64,000 nt of DNA from Microbacterium croceum. Lineage in GTDB: Bacteria; Actinomycetota; Actinomycetes; Actinomycetales; Microbacteriaceae. The stretch is taken from positions 62,001 through 126,000 of the forward strand of contig NZ_JAHWXN010000002.1 of NCBI RefSeq assembly GCF_023091245.1, written 5' to 3'. The position numbers and the translations under genes are program-made. Below the pieces are notes generated by a model, which was not told the DNA's origin, did not search any database, and was given only the letters and a program-made list of their open reading frames with translations. This document shows, in pieces, positions 37,593 through 47,769 of this stretch; the stretch's first letter is position 1, and every line of letters begins with the position of its first letter.

Positions 37593-38542
37593 ACGTCGAC
37601 GACGTGGTGCTCAGCTTCACCCCTGGCGCGCTGACGATCCTGAACGTGGTGCTGGGCCTGATCATGTTCGGCATCGCGCTGGACACCGCGCCGTCGGACT
37701 TCAAGGTGGTCGCGAAGCATCCGAAGCCGTTCGTGATCGCGATCCTCGCGCAGCTGCTGCTGCTTCCGGTCGCCACCTTCCTGCTCACCCTCGTGCTGCC
37801 GGCGTCACCCTCGATGGCGCTCGGCATGATCCTGGTCGCGTGCTGTCCGCCCGGGAACATCTCGCAGGTGCTCACGCACCGGTCCGGCGGCAACGTGGCA
37901 CTGTCGGTCTCACTGACCGCTGTGGGCAATCTGGTCTACATCGTCGCCATGCCCCTGAGCATCACGTTCTGGGGTTCCCTGCATCCGACCGCGCGAGAGC
38001 TGCTGCGCGAGGTCGCGCTGGATCCGGGGAAGATGCTGCTGGAGATCCTGCTCATCGTCGGCCTCCCGTTCGCCCTCGGCCTGCTGATCCGGGCCAAGCT
38101 GCCCGCACTCACGCGCCGCGTGCAGCCGTATGTGAAGTGGTTCAGTCTGATCGCGCTGCTCGCCTTCATCCTGGCGGCGCTGGTCGGCAACTGGGCCGTG
38201 TTCCTCCAGGTGCTCGGCATCATCGTCCTCGTGGTGACCGTGCACGATGCGGTGGCACTTGCGCTCGGCTACGGCACGGCGGTGGTCGGCGGTCTGGGTA
38301 CGCGGGAGCGCAAGGCCATGACGTTCGAGGTCGGCATCCGCAACGCCGGCCTCGGGCTGGGGCTGGTCTTCCTGTTCTTCGACGGCCTCGGCGGCATGGC
38401 GATCGTCGCCGGCTGGTGGGGTATCTGGGATATCGTCGCCGGTCTCGTCCTGGCGGGGCTCTGGGCACGGCACACCAGGAAGCGCACCGGCTCGATCTCC
38501 GGCGATGCGACCGGGCGCACCGCGATGGAGACCGCCCGATGA
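37589..38542 (+). CDS. bile acid:sodium symporter family (BASS) transporter
   Basis: A 317-residue membrane protein with about nine to ten hydrophobic segments. The BASS motif region ILVACCPPGNISQVLTHRSGGNVALSVSLT is clear, as is GIRNAGLGLGLVFLFF in the second half. The family moves organic anions (bile acids, keto acids, pantoate and others) with sodium. Start and stop overlap the monooxygenase and epimerase genes (ATGA at both ends), so the three form a tight operon; the substrate is unknown. Confidence 0.85.
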   Translation: MNVDDVVLSFTPGALTILNVVLGLIMFGIALDTAPSDFKVVAKHPKPFVIAILAQLLLLPVATFLLTLVLPASPSMALGMILVACCPPGNISQVLTHRSGGNVALSVSLTAVGNLVYIVAMPLSITFWGSLHPTARELLREVALDPGKMLLEILLIVGLPFALGLLIRAKLPALTRRVQPYVKWFSLIALLAFILAALVGNWAVFLQVLGIIVLVVTVHDAVALALGYGTAVVGGLGTRERKAMTFEVGIRNAGLGLGLVFLFFDGLGGMAIVAGWWGIWDIVAGLVLAGLWARHTRKRTGSISGDATGRTAMETAR

Positions 38543-39498
38543 CACGCGTGCTGATCACCGGCGGCGGCGGCTTCCTCGGCACGCACGTCGCCGCCGCGCT
38601 GGCTGCTCGCGACGACGTCGAGCTGATCGTCTCGGCCGACCTGCGCATCGGAACGCCACGGACGGGTGTCGTGGATGTCGTCCTCGACGTCACGGATCCG
38701 GACGCGCTTGCTCCCCTGCTGCGCAGCCACCGCATCGACACGGTCGTGCATCTCGCGGCCATCGTCGATCCGGGGCGCGATGTCGACCGGGAGTATCGGG
38801 TGGACGTCACCGGCACGGCGCACGTGCTCGCGGCGTGTGTCGAGACCGGGGTGCGCAGGATCGTGGTCTCCAGCTCGGGCGCCGCCTACGGCTATCATCG
38901 CGACAACCCGGAGTGGATCGACGAGGATCAGCCGCTGCGCGGCAACGACACCTTCCCCTACTCCCGGCACAAGCGGCTCGTGGAGAACATGCTCGCGCGC
39001 CACCGGGAGTCCCACCCGGAGCTCGAGCAGGTGGTCTTCCGCATCGGCACGATCCTCGGTCCGACCGTGCAGAACCAGATCACCGCCCTGTGGGACGGCC
39101 GCCGTATCCTGCGCATCGCCGGGTCCGATTCCCCCTTCGTCTTCGTCTGGGTCGACGACGTGGCCTCCGCGATGGCTCGTGCCGCCACCGACGGCCCCGC
39201 AGGGATCTTCAACGTCGCGGGTGACGGGCGGATGACTGTCACCGAGATCGCCGGTCGACTGGGCAAGCCGACATTCACGATCCCCGCCGGCGTGCTCTCC
39301 GCCGCCCTCCGCATAGGACGGGGGCTGCGGCTCACGGTCCACGGCCCCGAGAAGGTACCCTTCCTGCGCTACCGACCGGTGCTGGCGAATCGGCGTCTGA
39401 AAGAGCGGTTCGGCTACACGCCGGCGTTGACGAGCCGTCAGGCGTTCGAGGCGTATCTGGTTGCGCACCCCGGCGTCGCGACAGCGCCGAGCACGTAA
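38539..39498 (+). CDS. NAD-dependent epimerase/dehydratase (extended SDR) family protein
   Basis: A 319-residue extended short-chain dehydrogenase. The NAD site is VLITGGGGFLGTHVAAAL, the HLAAIVDPGRD segment lines the cofactor, and the catalytic triad region is SSSGAAYGYH with YSRHK (YxxxK). The C-terminal substrate domain is complete. The ATG overlaps the BASS stop. A sugar-nucleotide or small-ketone substrate is possible; the operon partner suggests metabolism of a ketone or alcohol rather than cell-wall sugars. Confidence 0.85.
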   Translation: MTRVLITGGGGFLGTHVAAALAARDDVELIVSADLRIGTPRTGVVDVVLDVTDPDALAPLLRSHRIDTVVHLAAIVDPGRDVDREYRVDVTGTAHVLAACVETGVRRIVVSSSGAAYGYHRDNPEWIDEDQPLRGNDTFPYSRHKRLVENMLARHRESHPELEQVVFRIGTILGPTVQNQITALWDGRRILRIAGSDSPFVFVWVDDVASAMARAATDGPAGIFNVAGDGRMTVTEIAGRLGKPTFTIPAGVLSAALRIGRGLRLTVHGPEKVPFLRYRPVLANRRLKERFGYTPALTSRQAFEAYLVAHPGVATAPST

Positions 39499-39507
39499 CC
39501 TGGGACC
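39496..39507 (+). promoter_or_regulatory. leaderless promoter -10 box of the alpha/beta hydrolase gene
   Basis: TAACCT (39496-39501) lies 6 bases before ATG 39508. Its first bases are the stop codon of the epimerase gene. Confidence 0.45.
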
Positions 39508-40260
39508 ATGCAGAACAAGCGCGGCCGCCGGGTGCTCCGTTGGATTCTCGGGAGCCTCGCCGTCGTGCTGGCGCTCGGTATCGGCGGCATCCTCGTGTGG
39601 AGCCAGGTCGGCGTGATGGCCGCGGAGCCGGAACCGCTCGCGACAGTGCGGGAGAACCCCGACATCACCGTCACGGTTGCCCCTGAAGGGATCGTGCTGG
39701 CGCCGGCAGACGGAGCCTCCGAGGTCGGGCTCGTGTTCATCCCCGGAGCGAAGGTCGATCCCTGGGCGTATGCCGCGATCCTGCAGGGTCTCGCCGAAGA
39801 CGGCACGACCGTCGTGATCACGCGCCCGTGGCTGAACCTCGCGTTCTTCGACCTGCGCGGCCTCGATGCGTTCACCTCCGCCGCACCCGACATCGACGCC
39901 TGGGCCGTCGGGGGGCATTCCCTCGGCGGTGTGCGCGCGTGTCAGCTCGCCGCTGACGCCGACGCCCTGCTCCTGTTCGGCTCGTACTGCGCCACGGACG
40001 TCTCCGACACGGGTCTCCCCGTGCTCAGCATCGCCGGCTCAGAGGACGGGCTGTCGACCCCGGAGAAGATCGCCGACGCGCGCCCCCTGCTTCCCGCCGA
40101 TGCCGAGCTCGTCGAGATCCCCGGCGCCTCGCACGCGTCGTTCGGAGACTACGGTCCGCAGGCCGGGGACGGCACGCCCACGATCCCCGACGAGGAGATG
40201 CACCAGACCGTGACCGCTCTCGTCGACGCGTTCGTCCAGGAGTCGTTGGGCGGACGCTGA
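39508..40260 (+). CDS. alpha/beta hydrolase, membrane-anchored
   Basis: A 250-residue alpha/beta hydrolase. Residues 1-40 are a basic start and a hydrophobic segment (LRWILGSLAVVLALGIGGILVW is the core), so the protein is anchored or exported. The nucleophile serine is in the elbow GGHSLGG near residue 135. A catalytic aspartate is likely in IAGSEDG and the histidine in PGASHASFG. The substrate is unknown. It follows the monooxygenase operon but has its own putative promoter, and it converges on the PfkB kinase gene. Confidence 0.82.
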   Translation: MQNKRGRRVLRWILGSLAVVLALGIGGILVWSQVGVMAAEPEPLATVRENPDITVTVAPEGIVLAPADGASEVGLVFIPGAKVDPWAYAAILQGLAEDGTTVVITRPWLNLAFFDLRGLDAFTSAAPDIDAWAVGGHSLGGVRACQLAADADALLLFGSYCATDVSDTGLPVLSIAGSEDGLSTPEKIADARPLLPADAELVEIPGASHASFGDYGPQAGDGTPTIPDEEMHQTVTALVDAFVQESLGGR

Positions 40261-40298
40261 CGCGGCTGCGTCGCTGTTCCGAGGTCGGGCGACACGCC

Positions 40299-41159
40299 TC
40301 AGCCGAGAACCGGATCGAGCAGCGGATGCAGATGCCTGCTGCCGAGCACCAGGGATGCTGCCCGCGCACCGGCCTCGAGCGACTCCGGGACCGGATGCCC
40401 CGACAGTCGCGCGTCGAGCACGCCGGCGAAGAACGCATCGCCGGCGCCGTTGGTGTCGACGACCTCGACGGGCACCGCGGCGACGTGATGCTCGACCCCG
40501 CGCGCATCGACCGCGACCGCTCCTTCCGCGCCGAGGGTGCACACCGCGAGGGTCGCGCCCGCGTCGATACGGTCGTGCAGGAAGCCCAGCGGGTCATCGA
40601 GCCGGTCGGCGTTGCAGAAGACCACATCGGCGGCGTCGAGGAAGGGCCGGTGGAACTCCGCCGTGCCGTCGTAGTCGTGCACGTCGACCCAGATCGGGCG
40701 TCCGGAGGCCGTCGCCAGCGGCAGCAGCCTCAGCGGCTCGACAGCGAGGTCCAACACGATCGCCGCGGACGCGCTCATGGCCACCCGCAGCGCGGCGTCG
40801 CCGTCGTCCGACTGCACCCCCGGTGACGAGAGGTAGAGCGAGACACGGGCACCCTGCCTGGTCATGAGGTTGAGGTGCCGCTCGGTCGCCGCGCAGCCCG
40901 CCCACTGCACGCGCACGCCGGCCGCATCCAGGGCTGCACGCACACGACTGCCTGCGTCGTCTTGGCCGGCGGCGGCGTAGAGGAGCACGGCACGCCCCTG
41001 TCCGCGCAGACTCAGAGCCTTGCCCGCGCTCGTACCGCCGACCGTGTGCCACGAATCCTCCACGAACTGCATCTGCGGCACGGGGTCGGGGAGCCGGTCG
41101 AGGACGACGATCTGGTTCCACGATGCGGGGCCGGCGATGAACACGGAGAGGTCGGACAT
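40299..41159 (-). CDS. PfkB family carbohydrate/nucleoside kinase
   Basis: A 286-residue ribokinase-like sugar kinase. The substrate-side glycines are in HTVGGTSAGKALSL, and the C-terminal PfkB signature VDTNGAGDAFFAGVLDA carries the catalytic aspartate and the anion hole. ATG 41159 is used because AGGA lies 8 bases upstream; an ATG at 41168 lacks a usable site. It is the last minus-strand gene after the nucleoside uptake and salvage genes, 28 bases after the deacetylase-like gene, so ribose or nucleoside phosphorylation is a reasonable guess. Confidence 0.85.
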   Translation of the reverse strand: MSDLSVFIAGPASWNQIVVLDRLPDPVPQMQFVEDSWHTVGGTSAGKALSLRGQGRAVLLYAAAGQDDAGSRVRAALDAAGVRVQWAGCAATERHLNLMTRQGARVSLYLSSPGVQSDDGDAALRVAMSASAAIVLDLAVEPLRLLPLATASGRPIWVDVHDYDGTAEFHRPFLDAADVVFCNADRLDDPLGFLHDRIDAGATLAVCTLGAEGAVAVDARGVEHHVAAVPVEVVDTNGAGDAFFAGVLDARLSGHPVPESLEAGARAASLVLGSRHLHPLLDPVLG

Positions 41160-41187
41160 GGACACCATCCTGCCGCGTCCGCGACTC

Positions 41188-42288
41188 TCACCCGATGCGG
41201 GAGATCAGCGCGTCCAGACCCATGCCGTAATCGATGCGCACCACCGGGAGCGCAAGCTTGTCCGCGCCGATGCCGACGTACCCCGGCTCGATCGTGCGCG
41301 CCATCTCGAACCCGGCCAGAGCGACGCCCTGCTTGGCGATGTCGTTGAAGTGCCCGAAGGGATAGGCCATGACCTCGCGCACGCCGAGAGCATCCCCCGA
41401 CTGGTTCAGATCCTCGGCGATCTGCTCGGCCGTCCAGTTGACCATTCGCCCCTTCCCGTTGTCGCCTGCCTGGTGCATGTCATGCGTGTGGGAGCGACGC
41501 AGCACGAAGATGGACGGCGGCGGATCCTGGCGGTAGGCGGTGATCATGAACGAGGTCGCCAGCAGCTTGTGCTTCTCCACGACCGGCGCGGCCAGGTCGA
41601 ACCAGGTCTGATCCGCGTCGTCATCCGTGATGATCACCGAACGAGCCGGCAGGAAGAGACGTCCGTCGATGAAAGCACTGAGCTCATCCCAGGTCGGCAG
41701 ATAGAAGCCGGTCGTGGCGATGTGCTCCATCTGCGCCTCGAAGTCCCCGATGTAGGCGTAGTTGCCGCGCAGCCACCCCTTCTCGCCATCCGGGTTCGCG
41801 GTGAACTGGTGGTACATCAGGATCGGGACCTCGGTCCCCTCGGCGAGGTTCTCGTCGGGGGTCTTCCATGCGCCGAAGAGCTCGACCTGCTGATCCACGC
41901 ACACGACCGGGTCGGCGCCGTTCACACGGACGGCCGGGTCCGCGGCAGCCGCGCTCTCCGCCGTCGGATACCATCCCGCGAAGACCAGCCCGTCCCGGGC
42001 GGGGATCGGGAGCCCCTGATACAGCGCGTTCTGCCACTGCAGCATCGGCTGCTCGGTGATGCCGTCGCCCGAGAACGACGCCGCGCACGCCCGAGGGTCG
42101 TCGGCGTCGAAGACCAGCTGCTGCGCCGGAGTCAGCACCCGCTCGAACGGCTGCGCCACGATCCGCGGCATCGGATCCGCCGGTGCTCTATTCATCCAGG
42201 CGAACCCCGCCGCTCCGGCCCCGAGCAGCACGACGGCGGCGCTGATGCCGATCACGACGCCGGTGCGCCGCCTTCTCCCCCGAGGCAT
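41188..42288 (-). CDS. exported polysaccharide deacetylase-like protein
   Basis: A 366-residue protein with a twin-basic start (PRGRRRR) and one N-terminal membrane segment, so it is anchored outside the cell. Residues 155-365 look like a NodB deacetylase domain: VPILMYHQF, the metal motifs ITDDDAD and HTHDMH (HxxxH-like), and YPFGHFN. The first motif differs from the usual TFDDG, so catalysis is uncertain. Residues 50-150 are a separate N-terminal region with two cysteines. It starts 8 bases after the adenosine deaminase stop, an odd partner for nucleoside salvage. Confidence 0.78.
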   Translation of the reverse strand: MPRGRRRRTGVVIGISAAVVLLGAGAAGFAWMNRAPADPMPRIVAQPFERVLTPAQQLVFDADDPRACAASFSGDGITEQPMLQWQNALYQGLPIPARDGLVFAGWYPTAESAAAADPAVRVNGADPVVCVDQQVELFGAWKTPDENLAEGTEVPILMYHQFTANPDGEKGWLRGNYAYIGDFEAQMEHIATTGFYLPTWDELSAFIDGRLFLPARSVIITDDDADQTWFDLAAPVVEKHKLLATSFMITAYRQDPPPSIFVLRRSHTHDMHQAGDNGKGRMVNWTAEQIAEDLNQSGDALGVREVMAYPFGHFNDIAKQGVALAGFEMARTIEPGYVGIGADKLALPVVRIDYGMGLDALISRIG

Positions 42289-42295
42289 CTCGGGG

Positions 42296-43411
42296 TCAGT
42301 CCGCGAAGCCCTCGGCGATCATCTCCACGAGCTCTTCCCGCTCCTCGACCGGGAGGAAGGCGGCCGACGCCGCATTGAACTGGAACGCCTCGAGGTCATC
42401 GAGGTCGTACTCGAAGGCGTCGACGAGCAGTGCGAGTTCGCGCGTCAGAGAGGTGCCGCTCATGGTGCGGTTGTCGACATTCACGGTGACCGAGAAGCCG
42501 AGCTGGTAGAGCAGATCGAAGGGATGGTCGGCCAGAGTCTTGCCCCAGGCAGCGACCGCGCCGGTCTGCAGGTTCGACGAGGGCGAGAGCTCGAGCGGGA
42601 TCTCGCGATCGCGCACCCAGCGAGCGAGATCGCCGAACTGCACCTGCACCTCGTCGCCCTCCTCGGTGACGACCTGCAGGTCCTCGGCGATCCGCACGCC
42701 GTGTCCCAGGCGCAGCGCGCGCCCGTCGATGAGCGCCGAGCGGATGGACGCGAGGCCCGCTGCTTCGCCGGCATGGACGGTCACGGGGAAGAAGTTCTCG
42801 GCGAGATAGTCGAAGGCCGCACGGTGGTTCGACGGCGGGAATCCGTCCTCCGGCCCGGCGATGTCGAAGCCCACGACGCCGCGGCCTCGGAAGGAGACAG
42901 CGAGCTCGGCGATCTCACGCGCGCGGTCGGTCTGGCGCATGGCGGTGATCAGCTGACCGACGCGGATGCTGTGACCGTCACGGTCTGCGGCTTCCTCGCC
43001 CTCCTCGATGCCCTGCTGCACGGCCGCGACCGTCTGCTCGAGGGTCAGACCGCGCGTGACGTGCTGCTCCGGAGCCCAGCGGACCTCGCCGTAGATCACG
43101 CCGTCGGCAGCCAGATCCTGCACGAACTCGCGGGCGACGCGGGTCAGCCCCTCGGTCGTCTGCATCACCCCGATCGCGACGTCGAACGTCTTGAGGTAGT
43201 CGACCAGGGAGCCGGAGTCGCTCTGGCTCGTGAACCAGCGCCCGAGCGCGGCTGCATCCTTGGCGGGAACCGCCAGCCCCTCCGCATCCGCGAGCTCGAG
43301 GATCGTCGCCGGTCGCAGGGCGCCGTCGAGGTGGTCGTGCAGCGACACCTTCGGCAGGCCCCGCAGGGACACGCCCTGGATCGTGACGTCGCCGTTCGGA
43401 TCGATCGACAT
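42296..43411 (-). CDS. add: adenosine deaminase
   Basis: Deaminates adenosine and deoxyadenosine to inosine. The 371-residue protein has the zinc ligands in SLHDHLDGALR, the catalytic-site VHAGEAAG, LGHGVRIAED and NVDNRTMSGTSL. ATG 43411 has GAGAGGA upstream. It follows deoA by about 40 bases in the salvage operon, and the order cdd-deoA-add is the same as in mycobacteria. Confidence 0.95.
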   Translation of the reverse strand: MSIDPNGDVTIQGVSLRGLPKVSLHDHLDGALRPATILELADAEGLAVPAKDAAALGRWFTSQSDSGSLVDYLKTFDVAIGVMQTTEGLTRVAREFVQDLAADGVIYGEVRWAPEQHVTRGLTLEQTVAAVQQGIEEGEEAADRDGHSIRVGQLITAMRQTDRAREIAELAVSFRGRGVVGFDIAGPEDGFPPSNHRAAFDYLAENFFPVTVHAGEAAGLASIRSALIDGRALRLGHGVRIAEDLQVVTEEGDEVQVQFGDLARWVRDREIPLELSPSSNLQTGAVAAWGKTLADHPFDLLYQLGFSVTVNVDNRTMSGTSLTRELALLVDAFEYDLDDLEAFQFNAASAAFLPVEEREELVEMIAEGFAD

Positions 43412-43452
43412 GGTGGTCCTCTCAGAAGTGGTGCAGGATCGGCAGCCTCAGC

Positions 43453-44741
<1,289 letters not shown>

Positions 44742-44745
<4 letters not shown>

Positions 44746-45140
44746 CTGGCGTCCTCCAGGTCTCGGGGGCCGAACGCGTCCGGCAGTACTTCATCGATGG
44801 TCCGGATGCCGGAGACGGTCTCCAGCAGCATCCCGGGCATCGCGTGTTCGTAGAGCAGTTGACGGCAGCGGCCGCACGGCATGATCGTCTGTCCGTCGTT
44901 GTTGACGCACACGAAGGCGACGAGCTGTCCCCCGCCCGACATGTGCAGGTCGCCGACGAGGGCGCACTCGGCGCACAGCGTCACCCCGTAGGAGGCGTTC
45001 TCGACGTTGCAACCGGCCACGATGCGGCCGTCACCGACGAGGGCGGCGGCTCCGACCTTGTACCGAGAGTAGGGCGCGTACGCCTTGGCCATCGCCTCGG
45101 TCGCGACCTGACGGAGTTCGTCCCAGTCGATGTCAGTCAT
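44742..45140 (-). CDS. cdd: cytidine deaminase
   Basis: Converts cytidine and deoxycytidine to uridine and deoxyuridine. The 132-residue tetrameric-type enzyme has the substrate motif GCNVENASYG and the zinc site C-A-E (TLCAECALV) with PCGRCRQ. ATG 45140 lies 26 bases after the second permease gene and overlaps deoA at its end, so uptake and breakdown of pyrimidine nucleosides are co-expressed. Confidence 0.95.
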
Positions 45141-45166
45141 GCGATCGTTCTCTCTTCTCGATGTCC

Positions 45167-46453
45167 CTAGGACTTGATGTACGGCTTGCCGTCGGCGGCA
45201 GGTGCCTTGATCTGTCCGGCGAACCCGGCGACCGCGAGCAACGTCACGACGTACGGCAGCATGAGCATGAACTCGCCGGGGATCGGCGTCTTCAGGATCG
45301 AGAGCAGGTTCTGGAGGTTGGTCGCGAACCCGAACAGCAGGGCCGCGAGCGTCGCCCGGATCGGGTCCCAGCGACCGAAGATCACCGCGGCGAGGGCGAT
45401 GAATCCGAGGCCGGCAGTCATGTCCTTGCCGAACTGCGGCACGGAGACGAGCGTGAAGTACGCCCCACCCATACCGGCGATCGCACCGGCCAGGAGCACG
45501 TTCCAGAACCGGGTCGGGTTCACCTTGATGCCCACGGTGTCGGCCGCCTGCGGGTGCTCACCGACGGCGCGCAGTCGCAGGCCCCACCGGGTGCGATACA
45601 GGCCCCACGCCACGACAGCGACCGTGATGAACATCAGGTAGCCGATGAACGTCTGGTTGAAGAGCACGGGTCCGATGATCGGGATATCGCTCAGCAGCGG
45701 GATCTCCACCCGGGGGAAGCGCACGGGAGTGTTCAGCGCCGCCTCGTTCGGCGCGAGCAGCGCACCGTAGAGGAAGCCGGTGAGACCGGTGACGAGCACG
45801 TTCAGCACGACACCGACGATGACCTGCTCGACGAGGTACTTGATCGCGAACGCGGCGAGCACGCTGGCCACCAGCACACCGCCGATCACTGCGCCGACCA
45901 GACCGACGAACGGGTTCCCGGTGATGCTGGAAAGCAGCGCGGCCGAGAACGCTCCGAGAAGCAGCTGCCCCTCGATCGCGACGTTCACGACGCCGGCCCG
46001 CTCGCCGATGACACCGCCGAGCGCACCGAACACCAGAGGCACCGACAGCGACACCGCACCGAACAGAAGACTCGTGACAGGCACGAGGCCGCCGGCGGCC
46101 GCCCACACCAGGAAGGCGAAGACAGCGAGGACGCCGTAGGCGACGACCAGCCACAGCGACGGCTTGCGATAGGTCCACGCGCGGAGGAACGCTCCGACCG
46201 TGAGCACCACCAGGATGCCGAGCACCACCCAGAACGTGGAGGCCGTGGGCAGTGCGACGTCGGGCAGCGCGAGCGCCGACGACTGGTCGGAGAGCCGGAA
46301 GGTGCTGATGCCGTCACGCGGCACGAACAGGAACAGCAGGGCGAGGAGCACGGTGGCACCCGCCAGCACGATCGGCGCCTTGAGGTGCCGCTGCTTCACG
46401 GTTGCGAGCTGCACCGTGCCGTCAGCGGCCTGGGTCTGCACGAGGGACATCAT
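45167..46453 (-). CDS. BMP-type nucleoside ABC transporter permease (second subunit)
   Basis: A 428-residue permease of the RbsC/YufQ-NupQ type. The N-terminal 130 residues have extra hydrophobic segments (VLAGATVLLALLFLFV); the conserved core has GALGGVIGERAGVVNVAIEG and the VGEHPQAADTVGIKV loop, which contacts the ATPase. ATG 46453 overlaps the stop of the first permease gene (ATGA). A much longer in-frame reading into that gene is a shadow and was rejected. Partner of the genes at 46450, 47766 and 49390. Confidence 0.9.
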   Translation of the reverse strand: MMSLVQTQAADGTVQLATVKQRHLKAPIVLAGATVLLALLFLFVPRDGISTFRLSDQSSALALPDVALPTASTFWVVLGILVVLTVGAFLRAWTYRKPSLWLVVAYGVLAVFAFLVWAAAGGLVPVTSLLFGAVSLSVPLVFGALGGVIGERAGVVNVAIEGQLLLGAFSAALLSSITGNPFVGLVGAVIGGVLVASVLAAFAIKYLVEQVIVGVVLNVLVTGLTGFLYGALLAPNEAALNTPVRFPRVEIPLLSDIPIIGPVLFNQTFIGYLMFITVAVVAWGLYRTRWGLRLRAVGEHPQAADTVGIKVNPTRFWNVLLAGAIAGMGGAYFTLVSVPQFGKDMTAGLGFIALAAVIFGRWDPIRATLAALLFGFATNLQNLLSILKTPIPGEFMLMLPYVVTLLAVAGFAGQIKAPAADGKPYIKS

Positions 46454-47769
46454 GCCGCCACCGCCTTCTTCGCGGCCTTGGCTCTGAGCCTGGCAGCCTT
46501 CTCGATATCGGTCTTCGGGAGGAAGAACACCGTGCGCAGCAGCGGCGGCGCCGCGATGAACAGCACCACGAGGGACTGCACCACGAGCACGATGTCGACC
46601 GGGATGTCCTGCGCCTGCATCGAGAACGAGCCCGCCTTGAGTGCACCGAACAGGATGCCGGCGGCAAAGGTGCCCCACGCACGACTGCGTCCGAGGAGCG
46701 CGACCGTGATCGCGTCGAAGCCGATGCCGGCATCGATCGTCTCGGTGACACCCGTCGTGACCGCGCCCTGGAGCTGGTTCATGCCGGCGAGACCTGCCAG
46801 GCCTCCGGCGAACAGCATCGCGTAGACGTAGATGCGCTGCACGCTGATGCCGGCGGCGCGGGCCGCGTGCGGGTTCTCGCCCACGGCACGCATGCGCATG
46901 CCGAGCGCCGAGCGCTCGATGAGCCACCAGACGAAGAGCGTCGCCACGATGACGACCACGAAACCGAAGTCGAGCAGCGGGAACTGCGGCCCCAGGAGCG
47001 TCGGGAACTGCGCGCTCTCCGGTGTGGGCGAGCCGAGCGCCTGGTTCGTGCCCGGCTTCTGCAGCAGGCCGGGGGTGCGGATCATCCACAGCAGCAGGTA
47101 GTACGCGATGTAGTTGAGCATGATCGTCAGGATCACCTCGTGCGCGCCGGTGCGCGCCTTGATGAGTCCGGCGATCGCGCCCCAGAGCGCACCACCCGCG
47201 ATGCCGGCGATCAGCGTCACCGGGATGTGCAGCCAGATCGGCAGGTCGAGCGAGAACGTCAGAAGGGCCGCGACCGCGACACCGATGAGCATCTGACCGC
47301 GGGCACCGATGTTGAACAGGCCGACGCGGAACGCCAGCGCGACGCCGAGACCGGCAGCGATCAGCGGTGCGGCGAAGCCGAGGGTGTTGGTGAGCGGGCG
47401 GATCTGCGCCGCGAAGTCCGCACCGCGGGCGTTGAAGATCGCGCCGCGGAACAGCGCCTCGTAGCCGTTGTACACCGCGTTCCACGCCGCGACGAACGTG
47501 TCACCCGGCTGGGCGAAGAAGTAGCCCGATGCGGCCTGCACGTCCTCGTTCGTCAGCGCGATGAGCACGCCGCCCACGATCAGTGCCAGCACGATCGCGA
47601 GGACGGTCGTGACGGCGTTCCCGCGAAGCATCTCCTTCAGGACCACGTTGCCGCGCGGAGGCGGCGGCACATCGGCCGGGTCACGGGGAACCGTGCCGGT
47701 GCTCGTGGAGAGCTGCTCGGGCGGCAGCCCCTTGGTCACGTCTCCCGCGCCGGGTGTCGCTCCGCTCAC
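46450..47769 (-). CDS. BMP-type nucleoside ABC transporter permease (first subunit)
   Basis: A 439-residue permease of the YufP/NupP type. A polar N-terminal 50 residues is followed by about ten membrane segments. The core motifs are FRVGLFNIGARGQMLIG and VGENPHAARAAGISV (ATPase contact). The start overlaps the ATPase stop (47766-47769) and the end overlaps the second permease, so all three membrane-complex genes are coupled. Confidence 0.9.
   Translation of the reverse strand: MSGATPGAGDVTKGLPPEQLSTSTGTVPRDPADVPPPPRGNVVLKEMLRGNAVTTVLAIVLALIVGGVLIALTNEDVQAASGYFFAQPGDTFVAAWNAVYNGYEALFRGAIFNARGADFAAQIRPLTNTLGFAAPLIAAGLGVALAFRVGLFNIGARGQMLIGVAVAALLTFSLDLPIWLHIPVTLIAGIAGGALWGAIAGLIKARTGAHEVILTIMLNYIAYYLLLWMIRTPGLLQKPGTNQALGSPTPESAQFPTLLGPQFPLLDFGFVVVIVATLFVWWLIERSALGMRMRAVGENPHAARAAGISVQRIYVYAMLFAGGLAGLAGMNQLQGAVTTGVTETIDAGIGFDAITVALLGRSRAWGTFAAGILFGALKAGSFSMQAQDIPVDIVLVVQSLVVLFIAAPPLLRTVFFLPKTDIEKAARLRAKAAKKAVAA

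Noticed and set aside
45167..47485. One 772-residue frame seeming to fuse the two BMP permeases
   Set aside because: Its first half is an out-of-frame reading of the first permease gene; the true start at 46453 overlaps that gene's stop.
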